Shown here one piece after another: positions 49,637 through 57,392 of a DNA stretch of 64,000 nt (within the stretch, counting starts at the first letter, position 1; each line of letters starts with the position of its first letter). Origin of the DNA: Anaerolineaceae bacterium. Lineage in GTDB: Bacteria; Chloroflexota; Anaerolineae; Aggregatilineales; Phototrophicaceae. The notes beneath the pieces were generated by a model. The model worked only from the letters and a program-made list of their open reading frames with translations. It was not told the DNA's origin and ran no database searches. The position numbers and the translations under genes are program-made. Location: NCBI GenBank assembly GCA_002699585.1, contig PABP01000008.1, forward strand, positions 86,471 through 150,470. The letters are read 5' to 3'.

Positions 49637-50322
49637 GGCGAATCGCCTTCGGACTGCGTCAGGCTGTAGCCGCCATCCACTGGAATCATGGCGCCGGTGA
49701 TGGTGTTCGCCAGCGATGACGCCAGGAAACAGCACACATCGCCAACCGCTTCCGGCTGAGCGACCGTCCCCAATGGAATCCCGGCTTCGATAAAGTCACG
49801 ATCTGCCTGTAAGTGCGCCTGCGACCACTCATCCTCGACCCAACCCAACATGACCGTATTGGCCCGAATGCCGTAGGGGCCGCATTCGACAGCCAGCATT
49901 TTGGCGAAGGGGTGCAGCGCCGCCAGTGATGCCGCATAGGCGCTGGTCTGGAGTAGGGGCATCTGAATGGCAATCGTCGAGATAAACAGGATGCTCCCGG
50001 CGACGTTGTGGTCGAACATGTGGCGTGCGCCTGCCTGGGCCAGATAGAGGGCACGTTCATAGTTATTGGCGATGGCCGCGTCCCAATCGGCGGGCGGCGT
50101 ATCCAGAAATTCCCCAAGCTGGTGCCAGGTCGGCAGAATGACCAGCGTGTCGATACGCTCAAAGGCCGCGACCTGCTCGCCGATGGCCTGCTGATCGGGC
50201 GGCGTGGCTGTTTCCAGCGTGTGGATTGTCGCCCCGGCGGCAGTAAATCGCTGGCTGATGCCAGATGCCAGGGCAGGAGGTCCGCCGGAGATCAGGATGT
50301 GTTTGTAGTGGTGGTCGATCAT
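49618..50322 (-). CDS. Diverged SDR-family protein lacking the catalytic lysine
   Basis: About 234 residues with SDR fold (RIDTLVILPTWHQLGEFLDT; GPYGIRANTVMLGWVEDEW; GAMIPVDGGYSLTQ). The NAD motif reads ISGGPPALASGIS instead of TGxxxGIG, and the active-site segment is SAYAASLAALHP, so the Tyr is present but the Lys four residues later is Leu. It may bind no cofactor, or act non-catalytically, for example as a partner of the intact SDR next to it. ATG 50322 has AGGCGA upstream. Confidence 0.8.
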   Translation of the reverse strand: MIDHHYKHILISGGPPALASGISQRFTAAGATIHTLETATPPDQQAIGEQVAAFERIDTLVILPTWHQLGEFLDTPPADWDAAIANNYERALYLAQAGARHMFDHNVAGSILFISTIAIQMPLLQTSAYAASLAALHPFAKMLAVECGPYGIRANTVMLGWVEDEWSQAHLQADRDFIEAGIPLGTVAQPEAVGDVCCFLASSLANTITGAMIPVDGGYSLTQSEGDSPYPATP

Positions 50323-50369
50323 TTTTCGCCTATAAAGTTTCTTCAAATAATCATTATAGGATAGTCGTG

Positions 50370-50552
50370 TCGCCGCGGACTGAAGTCCTTCGGCTACGTT
50401 TGTGCAGCGGGAAGTGCACTGAAGGCACTCTGACCCGCTGCGCCTGCTTGCATTTTTAGTCCCTTCAGGGACTTGGCTTTTGGCTAGCCGGATGCTTCAG
50501 CTTCCGGCGGATTGGCTAAACCCAGGGCAAGACATGTCTTGCCCCTACGTCT
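50370..50552. repeat. String of five hairpins, IS200-end-like
   Basis: Five palindromes in 180 bases: GCCG...CGGC with inner GGACT/AGTCC (50372-50394); GCAGCGGG...CCCGCTGC with inner AGTGC/GCACT (50404-50441); AGTCCC-TTCA-GGGACT (50458-50473); GCCGGA...TCCGGC (50487-50508); and GGGCAAGACATGTCTTGCCC (50525-50544). After the fourth comes GGATTGGCTAAACCC, close to GATTGCTTGGCTAACCCC in the IS200 left end. No reading frame of note. Confidence 0.7.
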
Positions 50553-50581
50553 ACTGGCGAACACATTTTAATGTGTGATAC

Positions 50582-51361
50582 TCATCGTGAATATTTGCTG
50601 ATGCCCAGGCCGCCGTCGATGCGCAAGTAGGCTCCGGTGGTGTAGGCTCCATCGTCGCTGGCGAAGTAGACCACCGCGCGGCCCATCTCGCTGATGTAGC
50701 CATCGCGCCGCAGCGGAATCGTCTGCTTAATTGCTTCGACGCCGGATTCAGTTTGCTGATCGGGATCAACGTCATTGAGGGGCGAACGAACCCATCCCGG
50801 CCCAAAATGATTAACCGTGATCTGGTGTTCGGCCAGTTCCAGGGCCAGGGTGCCGACGAAAGTATGCATAGCGAACTTGGTACCATCATAAACGGTGGTC
50901 GGCGGGAAGTGGGCATCGACGTGCACGGATGACGTGATGACGATGCGACCTCCATTGCCCTGGGCGATCATCTTCTTGGCGGCGGCGCGGCACACGTTAA
51001 CGTTGCCCTTGATATTGACATTGGTAATGGCGCGCAGGTTCTTCTGCGTGATGCTGAGCGGCGTTTCCCAGTGAATGATACCTGCATTGCTGGCCACGAT
51101 GTCCAATCGTCCTAGCTTGGCGACTGTTTCCGCGACCATATCGTCAACGGCGGTCGCGTCGGTGACATCGGCCTGAACAGCTAAACCACGTACGCCCATC
51201 GCTTTTAGATCAGCGACACGCGCGGCCAGTTTTTCCGGCATGGCCACATCGTTGACGACCACATCCGCGCCTTCTTCCGCCAGGGCTTTGGCGATGCCCC
51301 AACCGATACTGCGGTCATCGGCAGCGCCCGTGACCAGCGCGACTTTGCCTCTTAATCGCAT
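50582..51361 (-). CDS. SDR-family oxidoreductase
   Basis: 259 residues. ALVTGAADDRSIGWGIAKAL is a variant cofactor motif with an inserted pair of residues, as in enoyl reductase-like SDRs; catalytic SS (VITSSVHVD) and YDGTK give an intact Ser-Tyr-Lys set. GADVVVNDVA ends in Asp, favouring NAD+. AGGAGG lies before the ATG. It is nine bases downstream of the zinc dehydrogenase stop and so in one operon with it, probably oxidising successive sugar hydroxyls. Confidence 0.88.
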   Translation of the reverse strand: MRLRGKVALVTGAADDRSIGWGIAKALAEEGADVVVNDVAMPEKLAARVADLKAMGVRGLAVQADVTDATAVDDMVAETVAKLGRLDIVASNAGIIHWETPLSITQKNLRAITNVNIKGNVNVCRAAAKKMIAQGNGGRIVITSSVHVDAHFPPTTVYDGTKFAMHTFVGTLALELAEHQITVNHFGPGWVRSPLNDVDPDQQTESGVEAIKQTIPLRRDGYISEMGRAVVYFASDDGAYTTGAYLRIDGGLGISKYSR

Positions 51362-51370
51362 CTTTGCCTC

Positions 51371-52405
51371 CTATTCGACCGGGGTGAGCAGCGTCTTGAC
51401 GCCCGATTTGGCATCGAAAGTGGCGAAGGCCTGTTCCCACTGGGTGACATCATAGGCGTGGGTGATAAGCGGAGCCGTCTGCACGGTTCCAGCGGCCAGC
51501 AGCTTGAGCGCTTTGTCCCAGGATGAGGGTACGCTGGCGTTGCTGCCCGTTGCGATCAGTTCCTTATAACAAAGCTGATTGAGGTCCCAACTGATGGCCT
51601 GACTGAACAGCCCGATCTGCACATAACGACCGCGCCGCCGCACCAGCGTCAGTAGTTGGGCCGCTGCCGGACCCGCACCGGAGCACTCATAGACCACATC
51701 CGCACCCAAACCCTCCTGGGTGATGTCCGCGACGAGTTTGCCGGGGTCATCGGACTGCACGTTGATGGTGTAATCCGCGCCGAGGTCTTTGGCCAGGGCC
51801 AACCGCTCGCTATCGACGTTGGTTCCGAGCATAATAACCGTCGCGCCAGCTGCTTTGACCACTTGCAGCGTCAGCAGGCCGATGGCACCCGGACCCGCGA
51901 TTACGGCAACATCACCGGGGTTGACTGTGGCGTTATTCAGGACGCCATGCACGACACAGGCTAGCGGCTCGGTTAATGCGCCCGCCTGGAAATCGACATT
52001 TTCCGGCAGCTCATGGATATTTTTGGCAGGCACGACCAGATAAGACGTAAAGCCGCCGTTCACGCCGGAGCCAATCGACAGGCGATTGAGGCACAGGTTG
52101 GTTTCGCCGCGGCGGCAGTACATGCAGGTCCCGCACGTTTGATAGTACGTTTCAGTGGTGACGCGCTTGTCGAGCAGGTTGCTATCCACGCCCTCGCCGA
52201 CCTCAACGATGCGCCCCGATACTTCATGGCCGAGCACAACAGGCGGGCGGGATTTAAATTCGTCTTTGTAAATGTGAATATCCGTGCCGCAGATACCCGC
52301 GGCTTCGACCCGTATTTTGACCTGTCCGGCGGCGGGGGAGGGCACGGCGATGTCGCGGAGTTCAATGTTGCCGACACCGGGGGCAACTTTCATCACAGCT
52401 TTCAA
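51371..52405 (-). CDS. Zinc-dependent alcohol/polyol dehydrogenase
   Basis: 344 residues, MDR superfamily. Catalytic zinc ligands Cys in [16 protein letters not shown] and His-Glu in [18 protein letters not shown]; structural zinc lobe [15 protein letters not shown]; Rossmann motif [20 protein letters not shown]. It resembles threonine or sorbitol dehydrogenases, NAD+ dependent. The start is TTG 52405, six bases after AGGAG, giving the usual MKAV beginning. First gene of the minus-strand dehydrogenase operon. Confidence 0.9.
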   Translation of the reverse strand: MKAVMKVAPGVGNIELRDIAVPSPAAGQVKIRVEAAGICGTDIHIYKDEFKSRPPVVLGHEVSGRIVEVGEGVDSNLLDKRVTTETYYQTCGTCMYCRRGETNLCLNRLSIGSGVNGGFTSYLVVPAKNIHELPENVDFQAGALTEPLACVVHGVLNNATVNPGDVAVIAGPGAIGLLTLQVVKAAGATVIMLGTNVDSERLALAKDLGADYTINVQSDDPGKLVADITQEGLGADVVYECSGAGPAAAQLLTLVRRRGRYVQIGLFSQAISWDLNQLCYKELIATGSNASVPSSWDKALKLLAAGTVQTAPLITHAYDVTQWEQAFATFDAKSGVKTLLTPVE

Positions 52406-52512
52406 AATAGGCTCCTAGTTCTGCAAAAATAACTAACTTTGATTTGTTAAAGAGTTGACTTTGCTAAAGCTTCATCGACGAAGTTACCGACTGCCCGACT
52501 CATTTGTGTCAT

Positions 52513-53436
52513 TTAAGAACGACCGCCAGCCTGTCTCATGCGTTCGATGATGGTCCTACGGCCTCGCACCAGATATAAGGTCATGACTGCGCTTATTATG
52601 CCGGCGCCAAGTAGGAGTATTTCTTCTAATGGAAAGGTGAGGCGTGGAAGCGCCAGCAAAATGGCTAGACTATCCGTAAGAATAAACAGGGTGGTTGCGG
52701 CAGATTCTAGTGACCTCGGCTTTTTCTGCCAGCGTTTTTCTAGCATGTAACTTTCCCATCGGATGCTACCGAGGCGACATTCGAGATCATTCTTGACGTA
52801 TTCGGCGATTTCACCAATACGGACATCATGCTGCACAAAGATCAAGGCAAAGGGTACGGCCAAAATCGGGTACAGGAGCAATACGATAGGCGTGGTATCT
52901 TCTTGAATGCCCAGTGACAATATTGTCCCTGCGGCTACCAAGCTGAAAGTAAGTATTTGTTGGCGCATCCCGATACGTTGAAGTGCTTCTGCGCGTAGTG
53001 TCGAATATTCTGCCAGGAGCGCATCTCGTTCAGAGGCGATAGAGGCCGCGTATGCGTCGACAAACCTGTTATGGCTAAAAGCCAATTTTTCCTGACGGGC
53101 TGCTTCGACGGGGAACCAGGCAACTTCGGATGGTTCGCTGTGCTGGTCATTAAGCGTACCTTTTGCGCAGCCCCTGAACACATGGACTATAACTTGACCT
53201 TCGGAATCGTCAGCCAGTTCATTGTGCTGCATAAAAAAATGTGCACCGAACTCAAGACCAGTTTGCTCCTTTATTTCTCGAATTATTGCCGATTTACGAT
53301 CCTCCCCAGGTTTTGTATGACCACCAGGCAAGGCCCACTGCCCTTTGTCAGGCTCAACTTGCCGCCGTGTTAGAAGAATGTTGCCAACGCTACCAGCCGA
53401 TGTGGTGATTATTGCCACGACATCAGGGTTGAGCAT
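52513..53436 (-). CDS. NUDIX hydrolase fused to a membrane domain
   Basis: 307 residues. The N-terminal half is a NUDIX domain with the box GGHTKPGEDRKSAIIREIKE-QTGL, matching G-x5-E-x7-R-E-U-x-E-x-x-G-U except that the last Glu is Gln. From about residue 130 a helical linker leads to four hydrophobic segments (ILTFSLVAAGTILSLGI; IVLLLYPILAVPFALIFVQH; TLFILTDSLAILLALPRL; ILLLGAGIISAVMTLYLVRG) with a soluble stretch DVRIGEIAEYVKNDLECRLG after the second pair. The NUDIX part would face the cytoplasm and hydrolyse a nucleotide diphosphate derivative. AAGGAAC gives the start. The fusion is unusual. Confidence 0.82.
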   Translation of the reverse strand: MLNPDVVAIITTSAGSVGNILLTRRQVEPDKGQWALPGGHTKPGEDRKSAIIREIKEQTGLEFGAHFFMQHNELADDSEGQVIVHVFRGCAKGTLNDQHSEPSEVAWFPVEAARQEKLAFSHNRFVDAYAASIASERDALLAEYSTLRAEALQRIGMRQQILTFSLVAAGTILSLGIQEDTTPIVLLLYPILAVPFALIFVQHDVRIGEIAEYVKNDLECRLGSIRWESYMLEKRWQKKPRSLESAATTLFILTDSLAILLALPRLTFPLEEILLLGAGIISAVMTLYLVRGRRTIIERMRQAGGRS

Positions 53437-53793
53437 GATCAGGTTCCTTACTAAATGAATAACTTATCAATTCGACACGTTTTACATCGACTCGGTACGT
53501 TGAATAGAAGCGAACTTGAGATTAGCCGAGAGCAAAGGCGCATACTGGGCGTTTGCGAGCATAACAATGACGCGCAACGCTATAGCTCTCTTGTTCAAGA
53601 CGCTCCTTGATTATTACTGATGTCGCTTTTTATTCTCTCAATATAGCCTTTTTGCGAATTCTATGCAATCGTTTGCACGGGAAAGGCTTGTAGGTTATAG
53701 TCGAATCATTCAATCTGGATTACAATCTATATTCAGTGATGCTCGTTAGTTGGCATCTTGTTTTGAACTAATCTTATTTTGAAAGGCGAAACT
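53437..53793. other. Intergenic promoter region of the Gfo/Idh operon
   Basis: 357 bases without a gene. It holds the operator and promoter at 53664-53701 and the ribosome site GAAAGGCG (about 53781) of the next gene. The first 200 bases show nothing I recognise. Confidence 0.6.
53664..53701 (+). promoter_or_regulatory. Sigma-70 promoter with overlapping LacI operator
   Basis: -35 TTGCAC (53673-53678) and -10 TATAGT (53696-53701) with a 17-base spacer. The -35 box lies within TGCAATCGTTTGCA (53664-53677), a near-perfect LacI-family operator with central CG and one mismatch. Repressor binding there would block RNA polymerase. Confidence 0.8.
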
Positions 53794-54942
53794 ATGGTTA
53801 CAGCCGCCGTCGTTGGGACGGGATTTATTGGTCCGGTCCATGCAGAAGCCTTACATCGCATGGGAGTGAATGTTCGCGGCATCCTCGGTTCCTCCCCGGA
53901 AAAAAGCCGTGAGGCCGCGCAGAAAAATGGCCTGGAAATAGGCTACGACGATTACCAGCAAATCCTTGATGATCCCCAGGTCGATGTCGTCCACATCACC
54001 ACCCCGAACGTGTTCCATTTTGATATGGCCAAACGCGCCTTACTCGCAGGTAAACACGTCGTCTGCGAAAAGCCGCTGGCGATGACCAGCGCCGAGACTG
54101 CCGAGCTTGTCGAAATCGCTGAAGCCAACCCGCATTTGATTTCCGCTGTGAATTACAACATTCGCTTTTACCCGATGGCGCTGCATGCCCATGATCTGGT
54201 GCAGAAGGGCGAAATCGGTGAGGTGTACAGCGTGCGCGGCGGGTATGTGCAGGACTGGCTGCTGTTCGATACCGACTGGAATTGGCGTCTGCAAGCCGAG
54301 AAAAGCGGCGACACGCGCGCTATCGGTGACATCGGCACACACTGGATGGACCTTGTGGGCTTCATCACTGGGCTGAAAGTGGAAAAGCTGCTGGCTGATC
54401 TGGCGACCTTCATCCCTGTTCGCAAGAAGCCGCGCCAAGCAGTGGCCAGCTTCGAGGGTAAGAAGGCTGAGAACGTTCCGGTAGAGTACGACGAAGTACA
54501 GATCGATACCGAAGATTGGGGATCGGTGCTGTTTAAGTACGAAGGTGGGGCACGCGGCACGATGAACGTCTCGCAGATCACCGCCGGACGCAAGAATTTC
54601 CTCAACTTCGAGATCGCGGGTTCCAAGGGCGCACTGGCCTGGAACAGCGAGCGTCCCAATGAACTGTGGATCGGGCATCGGGATCGGCCAAACGAGATTT
54701 TGCTCAAAGACCCGTCGCTGTTGGAGCCGCTGGCCCTGGCTCATGCTGACTATCCTGGCGGCCACAATGAAGGCTTCCCGGATACGTTCAAGCAGCTTTA
54801 TAAGGCCGTTTATGGCTACCTGACCGCGGGCGATTTTGACGCGCCCAAGCCGTTCCCGACCTTCGTCGATGGGCATCACGAGGTGCTGTTGTGCGAGAAG
54901 ATCGTCGAGAGCAATAAGCACACGAATTGGGTGGATGTGTAG
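53794..54942 (+). CDS. Gfo/Idh/MocA family oxidoreductase
   Basis: About 382 residues. [20 protein letters not shown] is the NAD(P)-binding motif, [18 protein letters not shown] the conserved EKP, and [20 protein letters not shown] carries the catalytic His. The C-terminal half is the open beta-sheet substrate domain. Enzymes of this family oxidise sugars, inositols and their derivatives. ATG 53794 with AAAGG upstream is chosen. With the isomerase/epimerase downstream it forms a pair typical of inositol or keto-glycoside breakdown. Confidence 0.9.
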   Translation: MVTAAVVGTGFIGPVHAEALHRMGVNVRGILGSSPEKSREAAQKNGLEIGYDDYQQILDDPQVDVVHITTPNVFHFDMAKRALLAGKHVVCEKPLAMTSAETAELVEIAEANPHLISAVNYNIRFYPMALHAHDLVQKGEIGEVYSVRGGYVQDWLLFDTDWNWRLQAEKSGDTRAIGDIGTHWMDLVGFITGLKVEKLLADLATFIPVRKKPRQAVASFEGKKAENVPVEYDEVQIDTEDWGSVLFKYEGGARGTMNVSQITAGRKNFLNFEIAGSKGALAWNSERPNELWIGHRDRPNEILLKDPSLLEPLALAHADYPGGHNEGFPDTFKQLYKAVYGYLTAGDFDAPKPFPTFVDGHHEVLLCEKIVESNKHTNWVDV

Positions 54943-54968
54943 ACCCCACAGCCCATAAGCAAGTCATC

Positions 54969-55033
54969 GGACGCAGCGTGCTGCGTCCCTACAGAAAGCA
55001 TCGAGCCAGGGCACAATGTATTGTGCCCCTACG
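54969..55033. repeat. Two CCCTAC palindromes
   Basis: GGACGCAGCGTGCTGCGTCC (54969-54988) and GGGCACAATGTATTGTGCCC (55009-55028), each followed by CTAC or CCTAC. A third of the same build is at 50525-50544. Confidence 0.75.
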
Positions 55034-55069
55034 CCACCTATCAGAGACATATAAAGGAGTGAACGCACC

Positions 55070-55990
55070 ATGATGGAACTGGGTTTTGTCACGGCGATTC
55101 TGGCGGATTATTCGCTGGAAGAGGTGATGAAGTTCGCCGCCGATAATGGTTTTCAGTGTATTGAAGTCATGTGCTGGCCGGTCGGTAAAGCGGAACGCCG
55201 TTACGCGGGTGTGACGCACATCGACGTTAGCAACTTTACGGCCAGTGATGCCGCCGAGATCAAAGGCCTTAGCGAAAAATATGGCGTTTCGATTTCGTCG
55301 CTGGGGTACTATCCCAATCCGCTGGTGGCTGACGCCGAAGAACGCGCCACGTACAGCGACCATATAAAGAAGGTGATTGCTGCTTCTAAGATGCTGGACA
55401 TCAACGTGATGACCACGTTTATTGGGCGCGATCCGTCGAAATCGATTGAAGATAGCTGGAAAGATTATGCCGAGGTCTGGAAGCCGATTGTGATCTTTGC
55501 AGAAGAGCAGGGTGTCAAAGTGGGCATCGAAAACTGCCCGATGCTGTTCTCGCTCGATGAGTGGCCGGGGGGTAAAAACTTGGCCATTTCGCCGGATGTT
55601 TGGCGGCGCATGTTCGATATGATCCCCAGCGAGAATTTTGGCCTCAACTTCGATCCGTCACATCTTGTCTGGCAGTTCATTGACATTGAACGGGCTATTA
55701 AGGAGTTTCATCCGAAGTTCGTGCATGTCCATGCCAAAGACGAGCGTGTTGACAGCGATTTGTTGTACGAACGCGGGATTATGGGCCTGGGCTGGCATCG
55801 GCCTAAATTGCCAGGTTTGGGCAGCGTCGATTGGAGCGCCTTCTTCGCCACATTGACCGATGTTGGCTATCGCGGCCCAGTGTGCATCGAAGTCGAAGAT
55901 CGAGCTTATGAGAGCAACGAAAACTACGTCAAGCGCTCGATTTTGCAGTCCAAGCATTACCTTGAGCAGTTCATGCAGTTCAAGATATGA
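55070..55990 (+). CDS. Sugar phosphate isomerase/epimerase (xylose isomerase-like TIM barrel)
   Basis: 306 residues. MELGFVTAILADYSLEEVMK starts the barrel; metal ligands are probable in GIENCPM (Glu), FDPSHLVW (Asp/His), HVHAKDE (His, Asp) and CIEVED (Glu). The family turns ketoses, inosose and related sugars over with Mn2+ or Co2+. AAAGGAG is ten bases before ATG 55070. It lies 127 bases after the Gfo/Idh gene, and its stop codon TGA opens the repeat copy at 55988. Confidence 0.88.
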   Translation: MMELGFVTAILADYSLEEVMKFAADNGFQCIEVMCWPVGKAERRYAGVTHIDVSNFTASDAAEIKGLSEKYGVSISSLGYYPNPLVADAEERATYSDHIKKVIAASKMLDINVMTTFIGRDPSKSIEDSWKDYAEVWKPIVIFAEEQGVKVGIENCPMLFSLDEWPGGKNLAISPDVWRRMFDMIPSENFGLNFDPSHLVWQFIDIERAIKEFHPKFVHVHAKDERVDSDLLYERGIMGLGWHRPKLPGLGSVDWSAFFATLTDVGYRGPVCIEVEDRAYESNENYVKRSILQSKHYLEQFMQFKI

Positions 55991-56029
55991 CCCCTCCCCT
56001 AAATCCCCTCCCCGAAGGAGAGGGGACTT
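55988..56029 (+). repeat. GACCCC repeat, module A copy sharing a stop codon
   Basis: TGACCCCTCCCCTAAATCCC then CTCCCCGAAGGAGAGGGGACTTG. The TGA is the stop of the isomerase gene. Module B is absent. Confidence 0.75.
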
Positions 56030-56122
56030 GTGCCTGCCAGCATGTTTCGCTTAAGCGCAGGTACAAGGGGGCAGCGAAAATGATATAGAGCAGGCGATTT
56101 GTTCATTGTTTTGAGCTTTTCG

Positions 56123-56152
56123 TTGACAAATCGCCTTTGGAATCGCTACACT
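56123..56152 (+). promoter_or_regulatory. Sigma-70 promoter of the ABC importer
   Basis: TTGACA (perfect -35, 56123-56128), 18-base spacer, TACACT (-10, 56147-56152). No operator like that at 53664 is visible nearby. Confidence 0.75.
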
Positions 56153-56232
56153 CGATGGGAATGTGGGCAATTCGGCTCATATATTCAAAATAATGAATGA
56201 TAGATGTTTTAGTTTATATAGGAGCATTACGC

Positions 56233-57387
56233 ATGAAGAAACGTTTATTGGTTCTCGTGTTGGTACTGGTCCTGGCATTTAGTGGTATCGCCAGTGCCCA
56301 GGAAAGCTACACCATTGGTGTATCCAACAACTTCGTCGGCAGTGAGTGGCGTACGCAGATGGTCAAGCAGATCGAAGACGCTGCTGCCGAGATCGAAGAA
56401 CTGTATGGTATTGAGATCGAACTCGTTATCGAAAGCACGGACACGGACGTAAGCGGCCAGGTCCAGCAAATCCAGAACCTGCTCAATCGCGGTGTGGATG
56501 CCATCATCGTCAACCCTGGCGACCAGACTGGCCTCAACCTGGCGATTGAAGAAGCCACCGATGAAGGCGTGATCGTCATCGCAGTGGACCAGGAAATTGG
56601 TGCTGAAGGCGCGCTGAACGTCGTCATCGACCAGAAAGAATGGGCGAAGATCAGCATGGAATGGCTGGCTGAGGAACTCGGCGGCGAAGGTAACATCGTG
56701 CTGATCGAGGGTTTTGTCGGCCACCCGGCCAACGAAGCCCGTATGGCAGGCGTCGAAGAAGTCCTGGCTGAGTACCCCGACATTGAGGTCATTGGCCGCG
56801 AAAGTGGTATGTGGGACCAGGCGACTGGCCAGCAGGTGATGAGTGACTTCCTGGCATCGCTGACCGACATCGACGGCGTGTGGACGCAAGACGGTATGGC
56901 ACAGGGCGCGATGACCGCCATCATGACTGCCGACCTGGAAAATCCGCCGATTGCTGTTGGCGAAGCCCGCGCCAGCTTCCTACAGACCTGGAATGAAACC
57001 CTGATGGAAAATCCTGACTTTGCGACCATCGGTGTGGTTAACCCGCCCGGTATCGGTGCCAGCGGTTTGCGCGTGGCTATCGAACTGCTGCGTGGTGCGG
57101 AACTGAACGAAGATGCCCTGAGTGGCCCCTTCGGCAACACGCTCTACGTTCCAATCCCGTATGCTGTCACCAATGACAATCTGGAAGATGTCTATGAAGC
57201 CCAGAACATCGGCGAAGCGGCTGGTTCCTACACCCTCGACGGTATCATCACGCAAGAAGGCGCGATTAAGCTGATCGCTGGTGAAGAACTGACCGAGATG
57301 GACGTCACACCGGATGTCGGTGAGCCTGAAGTTGAAGGCATGGACATGGGTATGGACGAGGAAGCCGAAGAAAGTTCGAGCGACTAA
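56233..57387 (+). CDS. Ribose-type ABC transporter sugar-binding protein
   Basis: About 384 residues. Signal peptide (MKKRLLVLVLVLVLAFSGIA, then SAQE), then a type I periplasmic-binding fold (YTIGVSNNFVGSEWRTQMVK; QVQQIQNLLNRGVDAIIVNP; GVIVIAVDQEIG). It binds a monosaccharide or polyol outside the cell and gives it to the permeases encoded downstream. The C-terminus is an unusual acidic, Met- and Ser-rich tail (MDMGMDEEAEESSSD). AGGAG eight bases upstream of ATG 56233 fixes the start. First gene of a four-gene operon. Confidence 0.92.
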   Translation: MKKRLLVLVLVLVLAFSGIASAQESYTIGVSNNFVGSEWRTQMVKQIEDAAAEIEELYGIEIELVIESTDTDVSGQVQQIQNLLNRGVDAIIVNPGDQTGLNLAIEEATDEGVIVIAVDQEIGAEGALNVVIDQKEWAKISMEWLAEELGGEGNIVLIEGFVGHPANEARMAGVEEVLAEYPDIEVIGRESGMWDQATGQQVMSDFLASLTDIDGVWTQDGMAQGAMTAIMTADLENPPIAVGEARASFLQTWNETLMENPDFATIGVVNPPGIGASGLRVAIELLRGAELNEDALSGPFGNTLYVPIPYAVTNDNLEDVYEAQNIGEAAGSYTLDGIITQEGAIKLIAGEELTEMDVTPDVGEPEVEGMDMGMDEEAEESSSD

Positions 57388-57392
57388 GCACG

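Noticed and set aside
50370..50552. CRISPR array
   Set aside because: The five units are different palindromes, not direct repeats with spacers, and there are no cas genes.
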